Below are positions 1-8,738 of a DNA stretch of 38,440 nucleotides, one piece after another. The DNA comes from Lachnospiraceae bacterium (lineage in GTDB: Bacteria > Bacillota > Clostridia > Lachnospirales > Lachnospiraceae). Below the pieces are notes generated by a model. That model saw only the letters and a list, made by a program, of their open reading frames with translations, was not told the origin of the DNA and searched no databases. The position numbers and the translations under genes were made by a program. Numbering within the stretch: the first letter of the stretch is position 1; each line of letters starts with the position of its first letter. The stretch is from NCBI GenBank assembly GCA_017461045.1, contig JAFTZJ010000053.1:1-38440 (forward strand). Reading direction: 5' to 3'.

Positions 1-2039
1 ACTTCATCAAAGAGTACTACCGAATAAGGCTTCCGTCTTACTGCCTCAGTCAACTGCCCGCCTTCATCATATCCAACATATCCCGGAGGAGCTCCAATCA
101 ACCGGGCAACAGAATGCTTCTCCATGTATTCACTCATATCAATCCGAATCATATTGGACTCGTTGTCAAATAAGCTGGCAGCTAAGGTTTTGGCAAGTTC
201 TGTCTTACCCACACCTGTTGGTCCCAGGAACAGGAAGGAGCCAATCGGCTTACTTGGGTCCTTGATACCAGCCTTAGACCGAATAATGGACTCACTTACC
301 AGATTCACTGCTTCATCCTGACCTACCACCCGTTTGTGCAATTCCTCATCCAAATGCAGAGTCTTATTCCGTTCACTTTCTGTCAGCTTCGATACCGGAA
401 TTCCTGTCCAACGAGAAATAATCTTCGCTATTTCCTCATCGGTAACACTTTCATGTACCAAGGTATGTTCCTCGTTCTTCATACGTTCCTCTTCATTGGC
501 CAATTCCTGCTGTAACTGTGGCAGTTTTCCATACTGCAATTCAGCCGCTTTATTCAAATCATAATTGCGTTGTGCAATCTGTATCTGATTATTTAAGGAT
601 TCGATTTCTTCCCGTAACTTGGTAACCTTTTCAACCTCTTGCTTTTCCTTCTCCCAGTCTGCTTTCGCATTGGCGAAGGTATCCTTCATTTCAGCTAATT
701 CTTTCTGCAATTCTGCTAATCGTTCCTGACTTAATCGGTCATCTTCCTTCTTCAGCGCTGCCTCTTCAATCTCCATCTGCATAATTTTCCGAGCCATATC
801 ATCTAATTCCATCGGCATGGAATCCAATTCTGTCTTAATCATGGCACAAGCTTCATCTACCAAATCGATTGCTTTATCCGGCAAGAACCGGTCAGTAATA
901 TAGCGGTTAGATAATGTTGCTGCAGAAACCAAGGCTCCATCCGTAATCTTCACCCCATGGAATACTTCATATCGTTCCTTCAATCCTCGCAGAATCGAAA
1001 TGGTATCCTCTACGGTTGGTTCATTCACCATAACCGGTTGGAATCTACGCTCCAATGCCGGGTCTTTCTCGATATACTGACGATATTCATCCAAGGTAGT
1101 GGCACCAATACAATGAAGCTCTCCCCGTGCCAGCATCGGTTTCAGCATATTGCCTGCATCCATGGCACCATCCGTCTTACCTGCTCCAACGATGGTATGC
1201 AATTCATCAATGAACAACAGAATGTTACCATCGCTCTTCTTCACTTCATCCAGCACCGCTTTCAAACGTTCCTCGAATTCACCACGGTACTTGGCACCGG
1301 CAAGCAAGGCACCCATATCCAAGGCATATACCTGCTTATTCTTCAAACCGTCCGGTACATCTCCCCGTACGATTCGCTGTGCCAATCCCTCTACAGCTGC
1401 CGTCTTACCCACTCCGGGTTCTCCGATTAATACCGGATTATTTTTAGTCTTTCTGGAAAGAATACGGATAATATTCCGAATCTCTGCATCTCTACCAATA
1501 ACCGGATCTAATTTCTGCTGTCTTGCCCTTGCAACTAAATCATAACCGTATTTAGACAGGCTATCATAGGTAGCTTCCGGATTGTCCGATTCCACTTTCT
1601 GATTCCCACGGACAGTAACCAATACCTTTAGGAATCCGTCTCGTGTAATATTATATTTCTGAAAGATTCCCCGCACAGTCTTATTGGCTTTCTTAATCAT
1701 TGCCAAGAAAATGTGTTCAACGGAAATATAGGAATCTCCCATTTGTTTGGATTCATTCTCAGCATCCATCAATGTCATAGTGAATTCCCGACTCATATAC
1801 ACATCACTGGTACCGGTAACCTTCGGCCGGTATGCAACTGCACGTTCGCAATCAGCTGTAAAGGTATTCAGGTCCATTCCCATCTTCTCAATCATTTTAG
1901 AAATCAGACAATCCTCTGTGGTAACCATGCTTAACAGCAAATGCTCCTGGTCGATTTCCTGATTGTTATATTCATAGGCAAGTTTGGAACAATTCTCGAT
2001 TACTTCTAATGATTTTTTAGTAAGTTTCTCTGCATTCAT
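1..2039 (-). CDS. clpB: ATP-dependent chaperone ClpB, 5' part (C-terminus outside the window)
   Basis: Hsp100 disaggregase that works with DnaK to pull proteins out of aggregates in the cytosol. The start ATG lies seven bases after AAGGAGG and gives [15 protein letters not shown]. About 679 codons are visible of a family length near 860. Order seen: Clp_N repeat domain, NBD1 with Walker A GEPGVGKT near residue 205, a coiled-coil middle domain encoded around 520-800, then NBD2 with Walker A GPTGVGKT near 200-220 of the window. The gene runs off the window at the NBD2 Walker B segment (VVLFDEV). The middle domain separates ClpB from ClpA and ClpC. It has its own promoter and a CIRCE site just upstream, so heat-shock control by HrcA is likely. 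Confidence 0.96.
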   Translation of the reverse strand, partial: MNAEKLTKKSLEVIENCSKLAYEYNNQEIDQEHLLLSMVTTEDCLISKMIEKMGMDLNTFTADCERAVAYRPKVTGTSDVYMSREFTMTLMDAENESKQMGDSYISVEHIFLAMIKKANKTVRGIFQKYNITRDGFLKVLVTVRGNQKVESDNPEATYDSLSKYGYDLVARARQQKLDPVIGRDAEIRNIIRILSRKTKNNPVLIGEPGVGKTAAVEGLAQRIVRGDVPDGLKNKQVYALDMGALLAGAKYRGEFEERLKAVLDEVKKSDGNILLFIDELHTIVGAGKTDGAMDAGNMLKPMLARGELHCIGATTLDEYRQYIEKDPALERRFQPVMVNEPTVEDTISILRGLKERYEVFHGVKITDGALVSAATLSNRYITDRFLPDKAIDLVDEACAMIKTELDSMPMELDDMARKIMQMEIEEAALKKEDDRLSQERLAELQKELAEMKDTFANAKADWEKEKQEVEKVTKLREEIESLNNQIQIAQRNYDLNKAAELQYGKLPQLQQELANEEERMKNEEHTLVHESVTDEEIAKIISRWTGIPVSKLTESERNKTLHLDEELHKRVVGQDEAVNLVSESIIRSKAGIKDPSKPIGSFLFLGPTGVGKTELAKTLAASLFDNESNMIRIDMSEYMEKHSVARLIGAPPGYVGYDEGGQLTEAVRRKPYSVVLFDE

Positions 2040-2075
2040 ACTTCAAACCTCCTTAATTGTTTATGTTCTACTGCA

Positions 2076-2104
2076 ACTATAACACTATATATTTTCTGTG
2101 TCAA
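2076..2104 (-). promoter_or_regulatory. Sigma-A promoter of clpB
   Basis: Reading the minus strand, -35 TTGACA (2104-2099), a 17-base spacer and -10 TATAGT (2081-2076) lie about 37 bases before the clpB start. The match to consensus is very good. Confidence 0.85.
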
Positions 2105-2111
2105 CAACTTT

Positions 2112-2138
2112 TTAGCACTCACTTGATAAGAGTGCTAA
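2112..2138. promoter_or_regulatory. CIRCE element (HrcA operator)
   Basis: TTAGCACTC, nine bases, GAGTGCTAA: a perfect match to the CIRCE consensus inverted repeat bound by the heat-shock repressor HrcA. It sits 7 bases upstream of the clpB -35 box. CIRCE more often overlaps or follows the transcription start, so either repression works from this position or a second promoter lies further upstream. Confidence 0.93.
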
Positions 2139-2149
2139 TAATTACATAT

Positions 2150-2178
2150 AAAAACTGCCATGCTTTCGCATGACAGCT
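2150..2178 (-). terminator. Intrinsic terminator after the gltA-DUF4250 pair
   Basis: On the minus strand a 9-bp stem (one G-U pair) closes a GAAA tetraloop: CTGTCATGC, GAAA, GCATGGCAG, followed directly by TTTTT. It lies 58 bases after the DUF4250 stop and just before the CIRCE site. Confidence 0.88.
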
Positions 2179-2235
2179 TCCATTCATCCTTTTTTCACTT
2201 TCATTTACTTCAACTGCAATTAAGCATGAAGCCAT

Positions 2236-2421
2236 TTAGACAAATCGGTTCAATTCCTGATTATATTCATAACCGATTCCCTTCAGCTTTTCTTTTATTT
2301 CTTTTGCATCTACATCTAGATCCTCACATAATGCATCTAAGGATGCATAGGTGTCTCGCAGTTTTGTATTTATAACACTCAACAACATCATAGTGTCATT
2401 CGGCAATTGTTCAAATGCCAT
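2236..2421 (-). CDS. DUF4250 family small protein
   Basis: A 61-residue soluble protein. The PNDTMMLLSVINTKLRDTY start and the IGYEYNQELNRFV end are typical of the DUF4250 family, which is spread through Clostridia and has no known function. The central part (LDALCEDLDVDAKEIKEKL) resembles a small helix-turn-helix-like helical segment, but DNA binding is not established. An AGAAGG-type ribosome site precedes the ATG. The gene begins 29 bases after the citrate synthase stop in the same direction and is followed by a strong terminator, so the two are probably cotranscribed. Confidence 0.85.
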   Translation of the reverse strand: MAFEQLPNDTMMLLSVINTKLRDTYASLDALCEDLDVDAKEIKEKLKGIGYEYNQELNRFV

Positions 2422-2450
2422 CCTGTTACCTTCTTTCTTCCTACTTTTGC

Positions 2451-3812
2451 TTACCGTTCACTCATAGGAACATAATCCTTATGTGGTGCAACCGACTTAT
2501 AAGCCGGACGAATAATCTTACCTTGATTAATCAATTCTTCCATGCGGTGTGCACTCCAACCTGCCATTCTTGCAATGGCAAAAATCGGTGTATATAATTC
2601 CGTAGGCAAATCCAACATACTGTATACGAATCCACTATAGAAGTCCACATTGGCACTTACACCCTTATAAATCTTGCGTTCCTCTGCAATAACCTCTGCT
2701 GCCAGACGCTCTACCATGGAATATAACGCATATTCTTCCTCCCGGTGTTTTTCTACGGATAGTTTCTCAACGAAGCCACGGAAGATTTCCGCTCTCGGGT
2801 CAGAAATAGAATAAACCGCGTGACCCATACCGTAAATTAATCCCTGATGGTCGAAGGCTTTCTTATGCAACAAATCACGTAAGTACTGTCTTACTTCCTC
2901 TTCATTGGTCCAATCCTTTACCGTCTGCTTCATGTCCTCGAACATTTTTACAACCTTAATATTGGCACCACCATGTTTTGGTCCTTTCAGGGAGCCTAAG
3001 GAAGCTGCAATACAAGAATAGGTATCGGTTCCGGAGGAAGTTACCACATGGGTCGTAAAGGTAGAATTGTTTCCACCGCCATGCTCTGCATGCAGCACCA
3101 ATGCTAAATCCAAAATTCTAGCTTCTAATTCTGTATATTGGCTATCTGCCCGTAACAGGTACAGAATGTTCTCTGCTGTAGATAATTCCGGTTGCGGCAC
3201 ATGAATAAACAAACTCTGTCCGTCGTGATAATGTTTGTATGCCTGATAACCATATACGGAAATCATTGGTACTAATGCAGTTAACTGCAAGCACTGACGC
3301 AATACATTCGGCAAGGAAATATCATCTGCCCGGTCATCATAGGAATATAAAGTCAGTACACTTCTTGCCAAGGTATTCATCATATCCCGGCTCGGTGCCT
3401 TCATAATGATGTCACGCACAAAGCTGGTTGGTAAAGAACGATATTCCACTAACAAATCTGTCAACTGCTTTAACTGCGCCTGGGTTGGTAACTGACCGAA
3501 CAGCAACAGATATAAGGTTTCCTCATAACCAAATCGATTTTCTTTAATAAATCCATTTACAATATCCTGTATGTCAACACCTTGGTAGAACAATTTACCT
3601 TCACAAGGCACCATTTCACAATCCACTGTCATATAGGACTGAATCATGGATACATCGGTTAAGCCGGTTAATACACCTTTACCGTTTACATCTCTCAGTC
3701 CCCGTTTTACTTCATACTTTACATATAATTCCGGATCGATGGTTCCGTTCCGTTTACACATTTCTGCCAAATCTACTAATTCTTTGGTAATATCCGAAAA
3801 ACTACCCTGCAT
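2451..3812 (-). CDS. gltA: Citrate synthase (Si type)
   Basis: Condenses acetyl-CoA and oxaloacetate to citrate in the cytosol, in anaerobes usually as the first step of the oxidative branch to 2-oxoglutarate and glutamate. 453 residues, longer than the usual 370-430 because of an N-terminal extension of about 60 residues. Active-site elements seen: HAEHGGGNNSTF at 241, GPKHGGAN with His280, GMGHAVY with His331, NVDFYSG with Asp390, and Arg340 in DPRA. In many citrate synthases the His331 motif reads HRVY; here the Arg is Ala, which is seen in the long anaerobe-type branch. GAGGAGTGAT precedes the ATG. 2-methylcitrate activity cannot be excluded. No aconitase or isocitrate dehydrogenase gene is next to it. 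Confidence 0.93.
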   Translation of the reverse strand: MQGSFSDITKELVDLAEMCKRNGTIDPELYVKYEVKRGLRDVNGKGVLTGLTDVSMIQSYMTVDCEMVPCEGKLFYQGVDIQDIVNGFIKENRFGYEETLYLLLFGQLPTQAQLKQLTDLLVEYRSLPTSFVRDIIMKAPSRDMMNTLARSVLTLYSYDDRADDISLPNVLRQCLQLTALVPMISVYGYQAYKHYHDGQSLFIHVPQPELSTAENILYLLRADSQYTELEARILDLALVLHAEHGGGNNSTFTTHVVTSSGTDTYSCIAASLGSLKGPKHGGANIKVVKMFEDMKQTVKDWTNEEEVRQYLRDLLHKKAFDHQGLIYGMGHAVYSISDPRAEIFRGFVEKLSVEKHREEEYALYSMVERLAAEVIAEERKIYKGVSANVDFYSGFVYSMLDLPTELYTPIFAIARMAGWSAHRMEELINQGKIIRPAYKSVAPHKDYVPMSER

Positions 3813-3858
3813 TTAATCACTCCTCTTTCTACATATATCCACGTTTACACTAATTATC

Positions 3859-3867
3859 AGTATACCA
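3859..3867 (-). promoter_or_regulatory. Probable extended -10 promoter of gltA
   Basis: On the minus strand TGG-TATACT forms an extended -10 box about 47 bases before the citrate synthase start. No good -35 box is visible at the usual distance. Confidence 0.45.
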
Positions 3868-3936
3868 TAGAATTCCTTTGCGAAAAAAGGTATTTATGGA
3901 ATTTTCAGTATTTTTCAGAAATTAGTAAGATTTATC

Positions 3937-4650
3937 CTATAATTCCGCAAATACTTTTCCAATACTGTCCTGAATCAAAATGTCAGCCTGTGCATCTCTT
4001 GGTGTTGCCGCTTTGTTAATGACTACCAAATGCTTACCTTGGAAATAATCTATCATTCCGGCTGCCGGATATACTACCAGAGAAGTGCCACCGATAATCA
4101 ACACCTCAGCATGGCGAATATAGTGTATGGCTTTCTGTACAGTATGATTGTCCAGACCTTCCTCATACAACACCACATCCGGCTTTACCGTACCGCCACA
4201 GGTACATTTCGGTACTCCTTCCGAGTCAATCACATGCTGCAAATCATAAAATTTCCCACATCGTTCACAATAATTCCGATGAATCGAGCCATGCAGTTCC
4301 AATACCTCTTTGCTACCTGCCATCTGATGCAGACCATCGATATTCTGCGTAATTACTGCCTTTACATGTCCCGCCTGCTCCAGTTGGGCCAATCGCAGGT
4401 GCGCCGTGTTCGGTTGCGCTTTGGTTACAATCATTTTATCCTTATAGAATTCAAAGAATTCCTCCGGATAATGTCGGTAATATGTATGGCTGATGATTCG
4501 CTCCGGCGGATGCTTATATTTCTGATTATATAACCCATCTACACTTCGAAAATCCGGTATTCCGCTTTCCGTAGATACACCGGCACCGCCGAAGAATACT
4601 ACATTCTTACTGGCATGTACGATTTCTTTTAACCGTTCGATTTCATTCAT
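3937..4650 (-). CDS. cobB: NAD-dependent protein deacetylase, Sir2 family
   Basis: Removes acyl groups from lysines using NAD, releasing nicotinamide and O-acetyl-ADP-ribose. 237 residues, the normal bacterial sirtuin size. Seen: GAGVSTESGIPDFRS at 22, QNIDGLH at 102-108, catalytic His120 in ELHGS, a zinc site from Cys128/Cys131 and Cys149/Cys151, and GTSLVVYPAA at 188. GGAAAGGGG precedes the ATG. It diverges from the glycosyltransferase at 4814. No clear terminator follows it, so reading into the citrate synthase gene is possible. The NAD synthetase at 32.8 kb is too distant to imply a joint operon. Confidence 0.94.
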   Translation of the reverse strand: MNEIERLKEIVHASKNVVFFGGAGVSTESGIPDFRSVDGLYNQKYKHPPERIISHTYYRHYPEEFFEFYKDKMIVTKAQPNTAHLRLAQLEQAGHVKAVITQNIDGLHQMAGSKEVLELHGSIHRNYCERCGKFYDLQHVIDSEGVPKCTCGGTVKPDVVLYEEGLDNHTVQKAIHYIRHAEVLIIGGTSLVVYPAAGMIDYFQGKHLVVINKAATPRDAQADILIQDSIGKVFAEL

Positions 4651-4724
4651 ACCCGCAGCCCCTTTCCTTTTTCTTTCAAAACCACTTAAAACCTGTTGCT
4701 ACTAAGCCTATTCCTAATAAAAAC

Positions 4725-4753
4725 AGTATAGCACACTTACTTTTAAATGAAAA
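4725..4753 (-). promoter_or_regulatory. Probable promoter of the Sir2 gene
   Basis: On the minus strand TTTTCA, 17 bases, TATACT; the -10 carries an extended TGC. It lies about 75 bases before the Sir2 start. Confidence 0.5.
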
Positions 4754-4764
4754 ACGAAATCCGG

Positions 4765-4793
4765 TTGTATGTTTCTCGTCTTTCGTCTATAAT
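4765..4793 (+). promoter_or_regulatory. Promoter of the glycosyltransferase gene
   Basis: TTGTAT, 17 bases, TATAAT, placed 20 bases before the ATG at 4814. It is back to back with the Sir2 promoter. Confidence 0.7.
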
Positions 4794-4813
4794 TTATCCA
4801 AGGTGGTGAAGCT

Positions 4814-5947
4814 ATGAAGTTATTAATTGACGCCCGTTCCCTTGGCAGTCATCCAAGCGGTATCGGTATATATGTATTTGATTTTTTGAAGGAACTAATC
4901 AAGGACCAACGATTTGAAATAACCTTATTAAGCGATGTGGCGACCAGTAGTGAGATGCTATGGCTGGCTCAGCAGAATATTCCGATTATCACGTACGGAA
5001 AACTTATATCGAAAAGTGCCGGTGTGTTCTCGTATTTTAAGTTCATACAGGATTCTCTGGAATACTATCAACCGGATTTATTCTGGGAACCCAATAATCT
5101 GATTCCGGTTCCGTTGAAGCGGTATCAAGGAAAAATTATGGTAACCATTCATGATGTGTTCCCAATTACCCAACCGGAAACTCATGGATTCTTATATCCC
5201 ATTTATTTCAAATACGGGATTCGTCAGACCTTAAAGCAGGCAAATATGATTACTTACAATTCCGTAGAGACGAAGACGGAAACCGAACGGGCATTTCCTC
5301 AGGCAAAGGACATTTCCCATCTGATTAGTTACATTATTGTAGATAAACCGGATTTTACCGATGCTCCAATGACACCGGACGTATTATTCAAGGATGTTAG
5401 AATTGATGGAGAAGATTATTTCTTATATATTGGAAATCTGGAAAAGCGGAAGGGGTCGGATTTGCTACTGAAGGCATACGCCCGCTATCGCAAGCTTGGG
5501 GGCAAACGCAAGTTGTATCTGGGTGGTAGTATCCGCGAAGATGACATTCAAAAGCTCTATGACCAAATCAGCAAGGAAACACCGGGAATCGTGTCCTTGG
5601 GCTATGTTGGAAATGAGCAAAAGACTGCACTGTTCCGGCATTGTGCCGGCTTCTTGTTCCCATCCCGTGCCGAAGGCTTCGGAATTCCGATTGTGGAAGC
5701 CATGCATTATAACAAACCCATTCTTGCCAGCGACTTAAGTATCTTCCATGAAATCGTAGGCGATGCCATTTCATATTTTGACAGCTCCGGAACAGAGGAG
5801 GAACAGATTCAAAGTCTGGCCAACGCTATGCTGAAGCTTACATCAGCAGATTTGAACGCATATACTACCGTTGTACAGCGATATCTGCCAAATCAATTAG
5901 GCATTGAATTCTGTGACTTTATTCACAATACAATGCAGACAATCTAA
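4814..5947 (+). CDS. Glycosyltransferase family 4
   Basis: 377 residues with the two-domain GT-B layout. The N-terminal half begins MKLLIDARSLG and carries a glycine-rich GIGIYVFDFL loop and TIHDVFPIT. The C-terminal half has YIGNLEKRKG (donor loop) and the E-x7-E signature PSRAEGFGIPIVEAM, typical of GT4 retaining enzymes that use nucleotide sugars. AGGTGG precedes the ATG. It stands alone: there are no polysaccharide, teichoic acid or lipid synthesis genes next to it, so acceptor and product are unknown. No signal peptide or membrane segment is visible, so it should act at the cytosolic side. Confidence 0.9.
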   Translation: MKLLIDARSLGSHPSGIGIYVFDFLKELIKDQRFEITLLSDVATSSEMLWLAQQNIPIITYGKLISKSAGVFSYFKFIQDSLEYYQPDLFWEPNNLIPVPLKRYQGKIMVTIHDVFPITQPETHGFLYPIYFKYGIRQTLKQANMITYNSVETKTETERAFPQAKDISHLISYIIVDKPDFTDAPMTPDVLFKDVRIDGEDYFLYIGNLEKRKGSDLLLKAYARYRKLGGKRKLYLGGSIREDDIQKLYDQISKETPGIVSLGYVGNEQKTALFRHCAGFLFPSRAEGFGIPIVEAMHYNKPILASDLSIFHEIVGDAISYFDSSGTEEEQIQSLANAMLKLTSADLNAYTTVVQRYLPNQLGIEFCDFIHNTMQTI

Positions 5948-5962
5948 TCATTTGTATACAAA

Positions 5963-5995
5963 AACGCTCAAGCAATGTAAAATTACTTGAGCGTT
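5963..5995. terminator. Bidirectional terminator between converging genes
   Basis: AACGCTCAAG at 5963-5972 pairs perfectly with CTTGAGCGTT at 5986-5995. A T-rich run follows on the plus strand and an A-rich run precedes it, so it can serve both the glycosyltransferase and the HAAS gene. Confidence 0.87.
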
Positions 5996-5999
5996 CCTT

Positions 6000-6518
6000 T
6001 TATTTTTTCCGTTTCAAGAATATTCGTAGCAAAATCACAATCAAAGCAATAATAGCAATAATCGGCAACAAATACCATGCAACTATAATAATTACTACAA
6101 CAAGTGCAATCACTATAACTAATACCAGAAGTGCTAATAATGCCAGTAATAATTTCCCATACCAGGAATTGAATGAGAACTTACCGAATTTCAAATCCAA
6201 CTGTCCCTTGTCATTAATATCTGTGTGAAACCGTGGTTTTTCCTTTTTTTCTTTTTGCTTTTCCTTGTTTCCCTGTTCCTGCTGATATTCGTATTCCATT
6301 TCTTCCCGTCTGCCTGCTCCTGCATTGGCGTCAATAATGGATTTCACAATCAGACGTACCGGCCCCAGTTCTTCCAAAACCTGTTCTTCTGTCTTGCCAT
6401 CCGCTATGGATTCATTGATATATCGATAATAATAATCTACGGATTCCTGAACCACTCGTGCCGGCACTTCACCGGATAATCCACTTCGCAATTCTTCAAT
6501 ATATTCTGTCTTTGTCAT
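6000..6518 (-). CDS. HAAS (DUF1700-type) domain membrane protein
   Basis: 172 residues. The N-terminal 65 residues (MTKTEYIEELRSGLSG to LGPVRLIVKSIID) form the HAAS helical domain found in DUF1700 proteins, which are often linked to PadR regulators or to sensors. A charged linker rich in Glu, Lys and Gln follows near 75-95. The C-terminal 60 residues hold two closely spaced hydrophobic segments and end in RIFLKRKK. ACGAGGAATG precedes the ATG. It begins 20 bases after the transglutaminase-like gene and is probably cotranscribed with it. No PadR gene is adjacent. Its role is likely regulation or membrane scaffolding, which is inference. Confidence 0.8.
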   Translation of the reverse strand: MTKTEYIEELRSGLSGEVPARVVQESVDYYYRYINESIADGKTEEQVLEELGPVRLIVKSIIDANAGAGRREEMEYEYQQEQGNKEKQKEKKEKPRFHTDINDKGQLDLKFGKFSFNSWYGKLLLALLALLVLVIVIALVVVIIIVAWYLLPIIAIIALIVILLRIFLKRKK

Positions 6519-6538
6519 GAATCATTCCTCGTTTCTTT

Positions 6539-7606
6539 CTATTTCTCAACGGTTATCAGCATAACCAGATATTCTCCGTCTTCGTAGTTCTGCCATGATA
6601 CAGAGCTTGCTCCGCCTTCCTTTATCACAAAACCGCAATCATATTGTATGTTCTCAGAATCCGTTACCATTACTTCAATCTGATTCGTTGTCTGCATTTC
6701 TGCCAACACATAACTCTTGAAATCATTAAAGCTGTCAAATGCCGCACCTTCCTGCTCATAATAATTATGCTCTAATGACGTACATTCCGGATATGCGGAC
6801 CGATTCCATGTATGTGTCTTTTCCATAATCTCATCACTGATATTCAAATATACATGCAAGGCTTCCTCGCCCATGTCCGGAACCGGATCATCCCAGGTGG
6901 TATCCACATGATACCAGTCGTCCTCCAGCTTCACAATATTCCACGCATGACTGCCTTCGTCTGTGTACCCTACTGCCATATAGGTTTCAATATTACTGCA
7001 AAGCAACAGCAATTCCATAGCCTCTGCATAGCCATTACAGACCGCCGTTCCCCTTAGCAATGCACCTTCTGCTGTATATGAAAGAATTTCATCTTCTCCT
7101 TCCAGAAATCCGTATTCTGTATGGGTTACTATGTAGTCATGGTAGAATTTCACCTTCTCATAATCACTTCCGCCGGGACATTCTGCCATTACCATTTCTA
7201 CCTTCGTGGCAAGGATTTCTGCATCCATGTTATTGACGATTTCTTTTCCATTTACAATCTTCTGATATACATAGTAATTATTGGACACCTCTAGGTCGAA
7301 CTTGACCAGATATACATCTGCATTGACTTTTCGTAAAATGGTGTAGGCATCTACATGGCCAAAAAAGCCATCCAGACTTTGATTGATAGCAACCAGTTCT
7401 TCCTCAGTCATTCCATTAACATAGGTCATAAAGGACTCGTCACCATCCATTAATTCTTCTGTAATTCGCAAACTCAATTCTTCAGCTGATGCTATAATAT
7501 TATTCTTATGAAATTGTGCAGGAAATGTACGTTCTGCTGCAATGACGAATAAAACTACTATGGCAATTCCCAACAAAACGGTTATTCTGATTTTTTTTGC
7601 ATCCAT
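6539..7606 (-). CDS. Transglutaminase-like domain protein, membrane anchored
   Basis: About 355 residues with one N-terminal membrane segment (residues about 6-24, MDAKKIRITVLLGIAIVV onward) and an extracellular body. The transglutaminase-like core has the Cys-His-Asp triad: GTAVCNGYAEAM with Cys190, EGSHAWNIV with His220, and WYHVDTTWDDP with Asp235. Family members act as proteases, peptide N-glycanases or cross-linkers on the cell wall; the substrate here is unknown. An in-frame ATG lies 24 bases earlier, but it has no ribosome site and would be about six bases from the predicted transcription start. The ATG at 7606 follows GGGGGAAGG, so I chose it. Probable operon with the HAAS gene. Confidence 0.85.
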   Translation of the reverse strand: MDAKKIRITVLLGIAIVVLFVIAAERTFPAQFHKNNIIASAEELSLRITEELMDGDESFMTYVNGMTEEELVAINQSLDGFFGHVDAYTILRKVNADVYLVKFDLEVSNNYYVYQKIVNGKEIVNNMDAEILATKVEMVMAECPGGSDYEKVKFYHDYIVTHTEYGFLEGEDEILSYTAEGALLRGTAVCNGYAEAMELLLLCSNIETYMAVGYTDEGSHAWNIVKLEDDWYHVDTTWDDPVPDMGEEALHVYLNISDEIMEKTHTWNRSAYPECTSLEHNYYEQEGAAFDSFNDFKSYVLAEMQTTNQIEVMVTDSENIQYDCGFVIKEGGASSVSWQNYEDGEYLVMLITVEK

Positions 7607-7641
7607 GTTCCTTCCCCCATTTTCATTCACGAATATATGCT

Positions 7642-7670
7642 ATTCTAGCATTAACCAACGCGGATTGCAA
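7642..7670 (-). promoter_or_regulatory. Promoter of the transglutaminase-HAAS pair
   Basis: On the minus strand TTGCAA, 17 bases, TAGAAT, with an extended TGC before the -10. Start of transcription should be near 7635. Confidence 0.72.
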
Positions 7671-7774
7671 ATCTACCATGCTACTTTTACTGCTTTTTTC
7701 AGTGCTTTTTCCGCATATATGAATTTTGCCTAAGTTTTCTCAGGAAATCTTCATTTTTTCTACAGATTTTTCTC

Positions 7775-7803
7775 TTGTATATCCCTACCTATTTCGCTAC
7801 AAT
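7775..7803 (+). promoter_or_regulatory. Promoter of the GDPD gene
   Basis: TTGTAT, 17 bases, TACAAT, 33 bases before the ATG at 7837; AGGAGA is the ribosome site. Confidence 0.7.
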
Positions 7804-7836
7804 AAACATGCAAATTGATTTCAGGAGATTATCAAT

Positions 7837-8640
7837 ATGAGAACACAGATTATTGCTCATCGTGGTGCCTCTTATTTGGCAAACCATGACAATACAATTG
7901 AATCCTTTCAGATTGCACTGGATATGAAGGCTGACTGCATTGAATTCGATGTACGCCAGACCTTAGATAAAGTCCTTATTATACATCATGATGAAGATAT
8001 TAATGGAATTCCATTGAAGACACTTACCTATCATCAGCTATGTGACATTGCCAATTCCATGGGCTTTCAGGTTCCAACCTTGGAAGAAGCCTTGCAACTA
8101 TGTCAAAATCGTGCCCAATTGCTTATCGAGTTAAAGGAAGCCGGTTACGAAAAGCGTACCATTCATTTAGTGAATTCCTATTTTGATTATACAGACTATT
8201 CCATTCAATCATTCTTGGATATTGTTGTACGACGAATCAAGAAAATTGATCCAAAGGTGCGTGCAGGACTGCTGGTTGGTACAGAAGTTGCTGATTTCAG
8301 CACCCGGTTTAATGAATTTTTTCCGGCACGACGTATTCATGAGTGCTTAGCAGATTTTGTGTCTGCCCACTATCGGATTGCAACCATTGATTTTGTTTTG
8401 CGGATGAATCATGCAAATATTCCGGTTTATGTATGGACCGTAGATTCTCCTAAGGTTATTAGCTCATTTTTAGAAACCGAGGTGGCAGGTATTATTACCA
8501 ACCGACCGGATGTGGGTATCTTCATGCGCTCCCGTTGGGAAAAGGAAGAAATCGTTGCTGCGGAACGGCGTGCCAAGACCTATTCTGTTTTAAAGAAGGT
8601 TGTAAATGTTCTTCCACGCAAGAAGAATCCGGAGAATTAA
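7837..8640 (+). CDS. Glycerophosphodiester phosphodiesterase family protein
   Basis: Cleaves glycerophosphodiesters to glycerol 3-phosphate and an alcohol. 267 residues, one GDPD TIM barrel. Seen: AHRGASYLANHDNTIESF at 7, with His8, Arg9 and Glu24; IEFDVRQT (Glu-x-Asp metal ligands) near 38; and IIHHDEDI near 50. The C-terminus has the usual VYVWTVDS and GIITNRPDVG. A basic tail (KKVVNVLPRKKN) follows the barrel. No signal peptide is seen, so it is cytosolic, as in UgpQ-type enzymes. There is no glycerol phosphate transporter beside it. Confidence 0.92.
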   Translation: MRTQIIAHRGASYLANHDNTIESFQIALDMKADCIEFDVRQTLDKVLIIHHDEDINGIPLKTLTYHQLCDIANSMGFQVPTLEEALQLCQNRAQLLIELKEAGYEKRTIHLVNSYFDYTDYSIQSFLDIVVRRIKKIDPKVRAGLLVGTEVADFSTRFNEFFPARRIHECLADFVSAHYRIATIDFVLRMNHANIPVYVWTVDSPKVISSFLETEVAGIITNRPDVGIFMRSRWEKEEIVAAERRAKTYSVLKKVVNVLPRKKNPEN

Positions 8641-8665
8641 TTGGATTAATTTTAATTTTATCATT

Positions 8666-8717
8666 GAAAAAGAGCCTTTGCTCCGCAGGTATTCCTGTTT
8701 TGCAAAAGCTCTTTTTC
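8666..8717. terminator. Bidirectional terminator between GDPD and DUF6465 genes
   Basis: GAAAAAGAGC (8666-8675) pairs with GCTCTTTTTC (8708-8717). After one mismatch TTTGC (8677-8681) pairs with GCAAA (8702-8706). The A/T runs sit inside the stem, so it fits both converging genes. Confidence 0.82.
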
Positions 8718-8738
8718 TATTCGTTCTAACAATTATTC

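Noticed and set aside
957-1545. Plus-strand open frames of 131-157 codons within the clpB region
   Set aside because: They lie opposite clpB, whose conserved motifs are on the minus strand. They have no ribosome sites or known domains.
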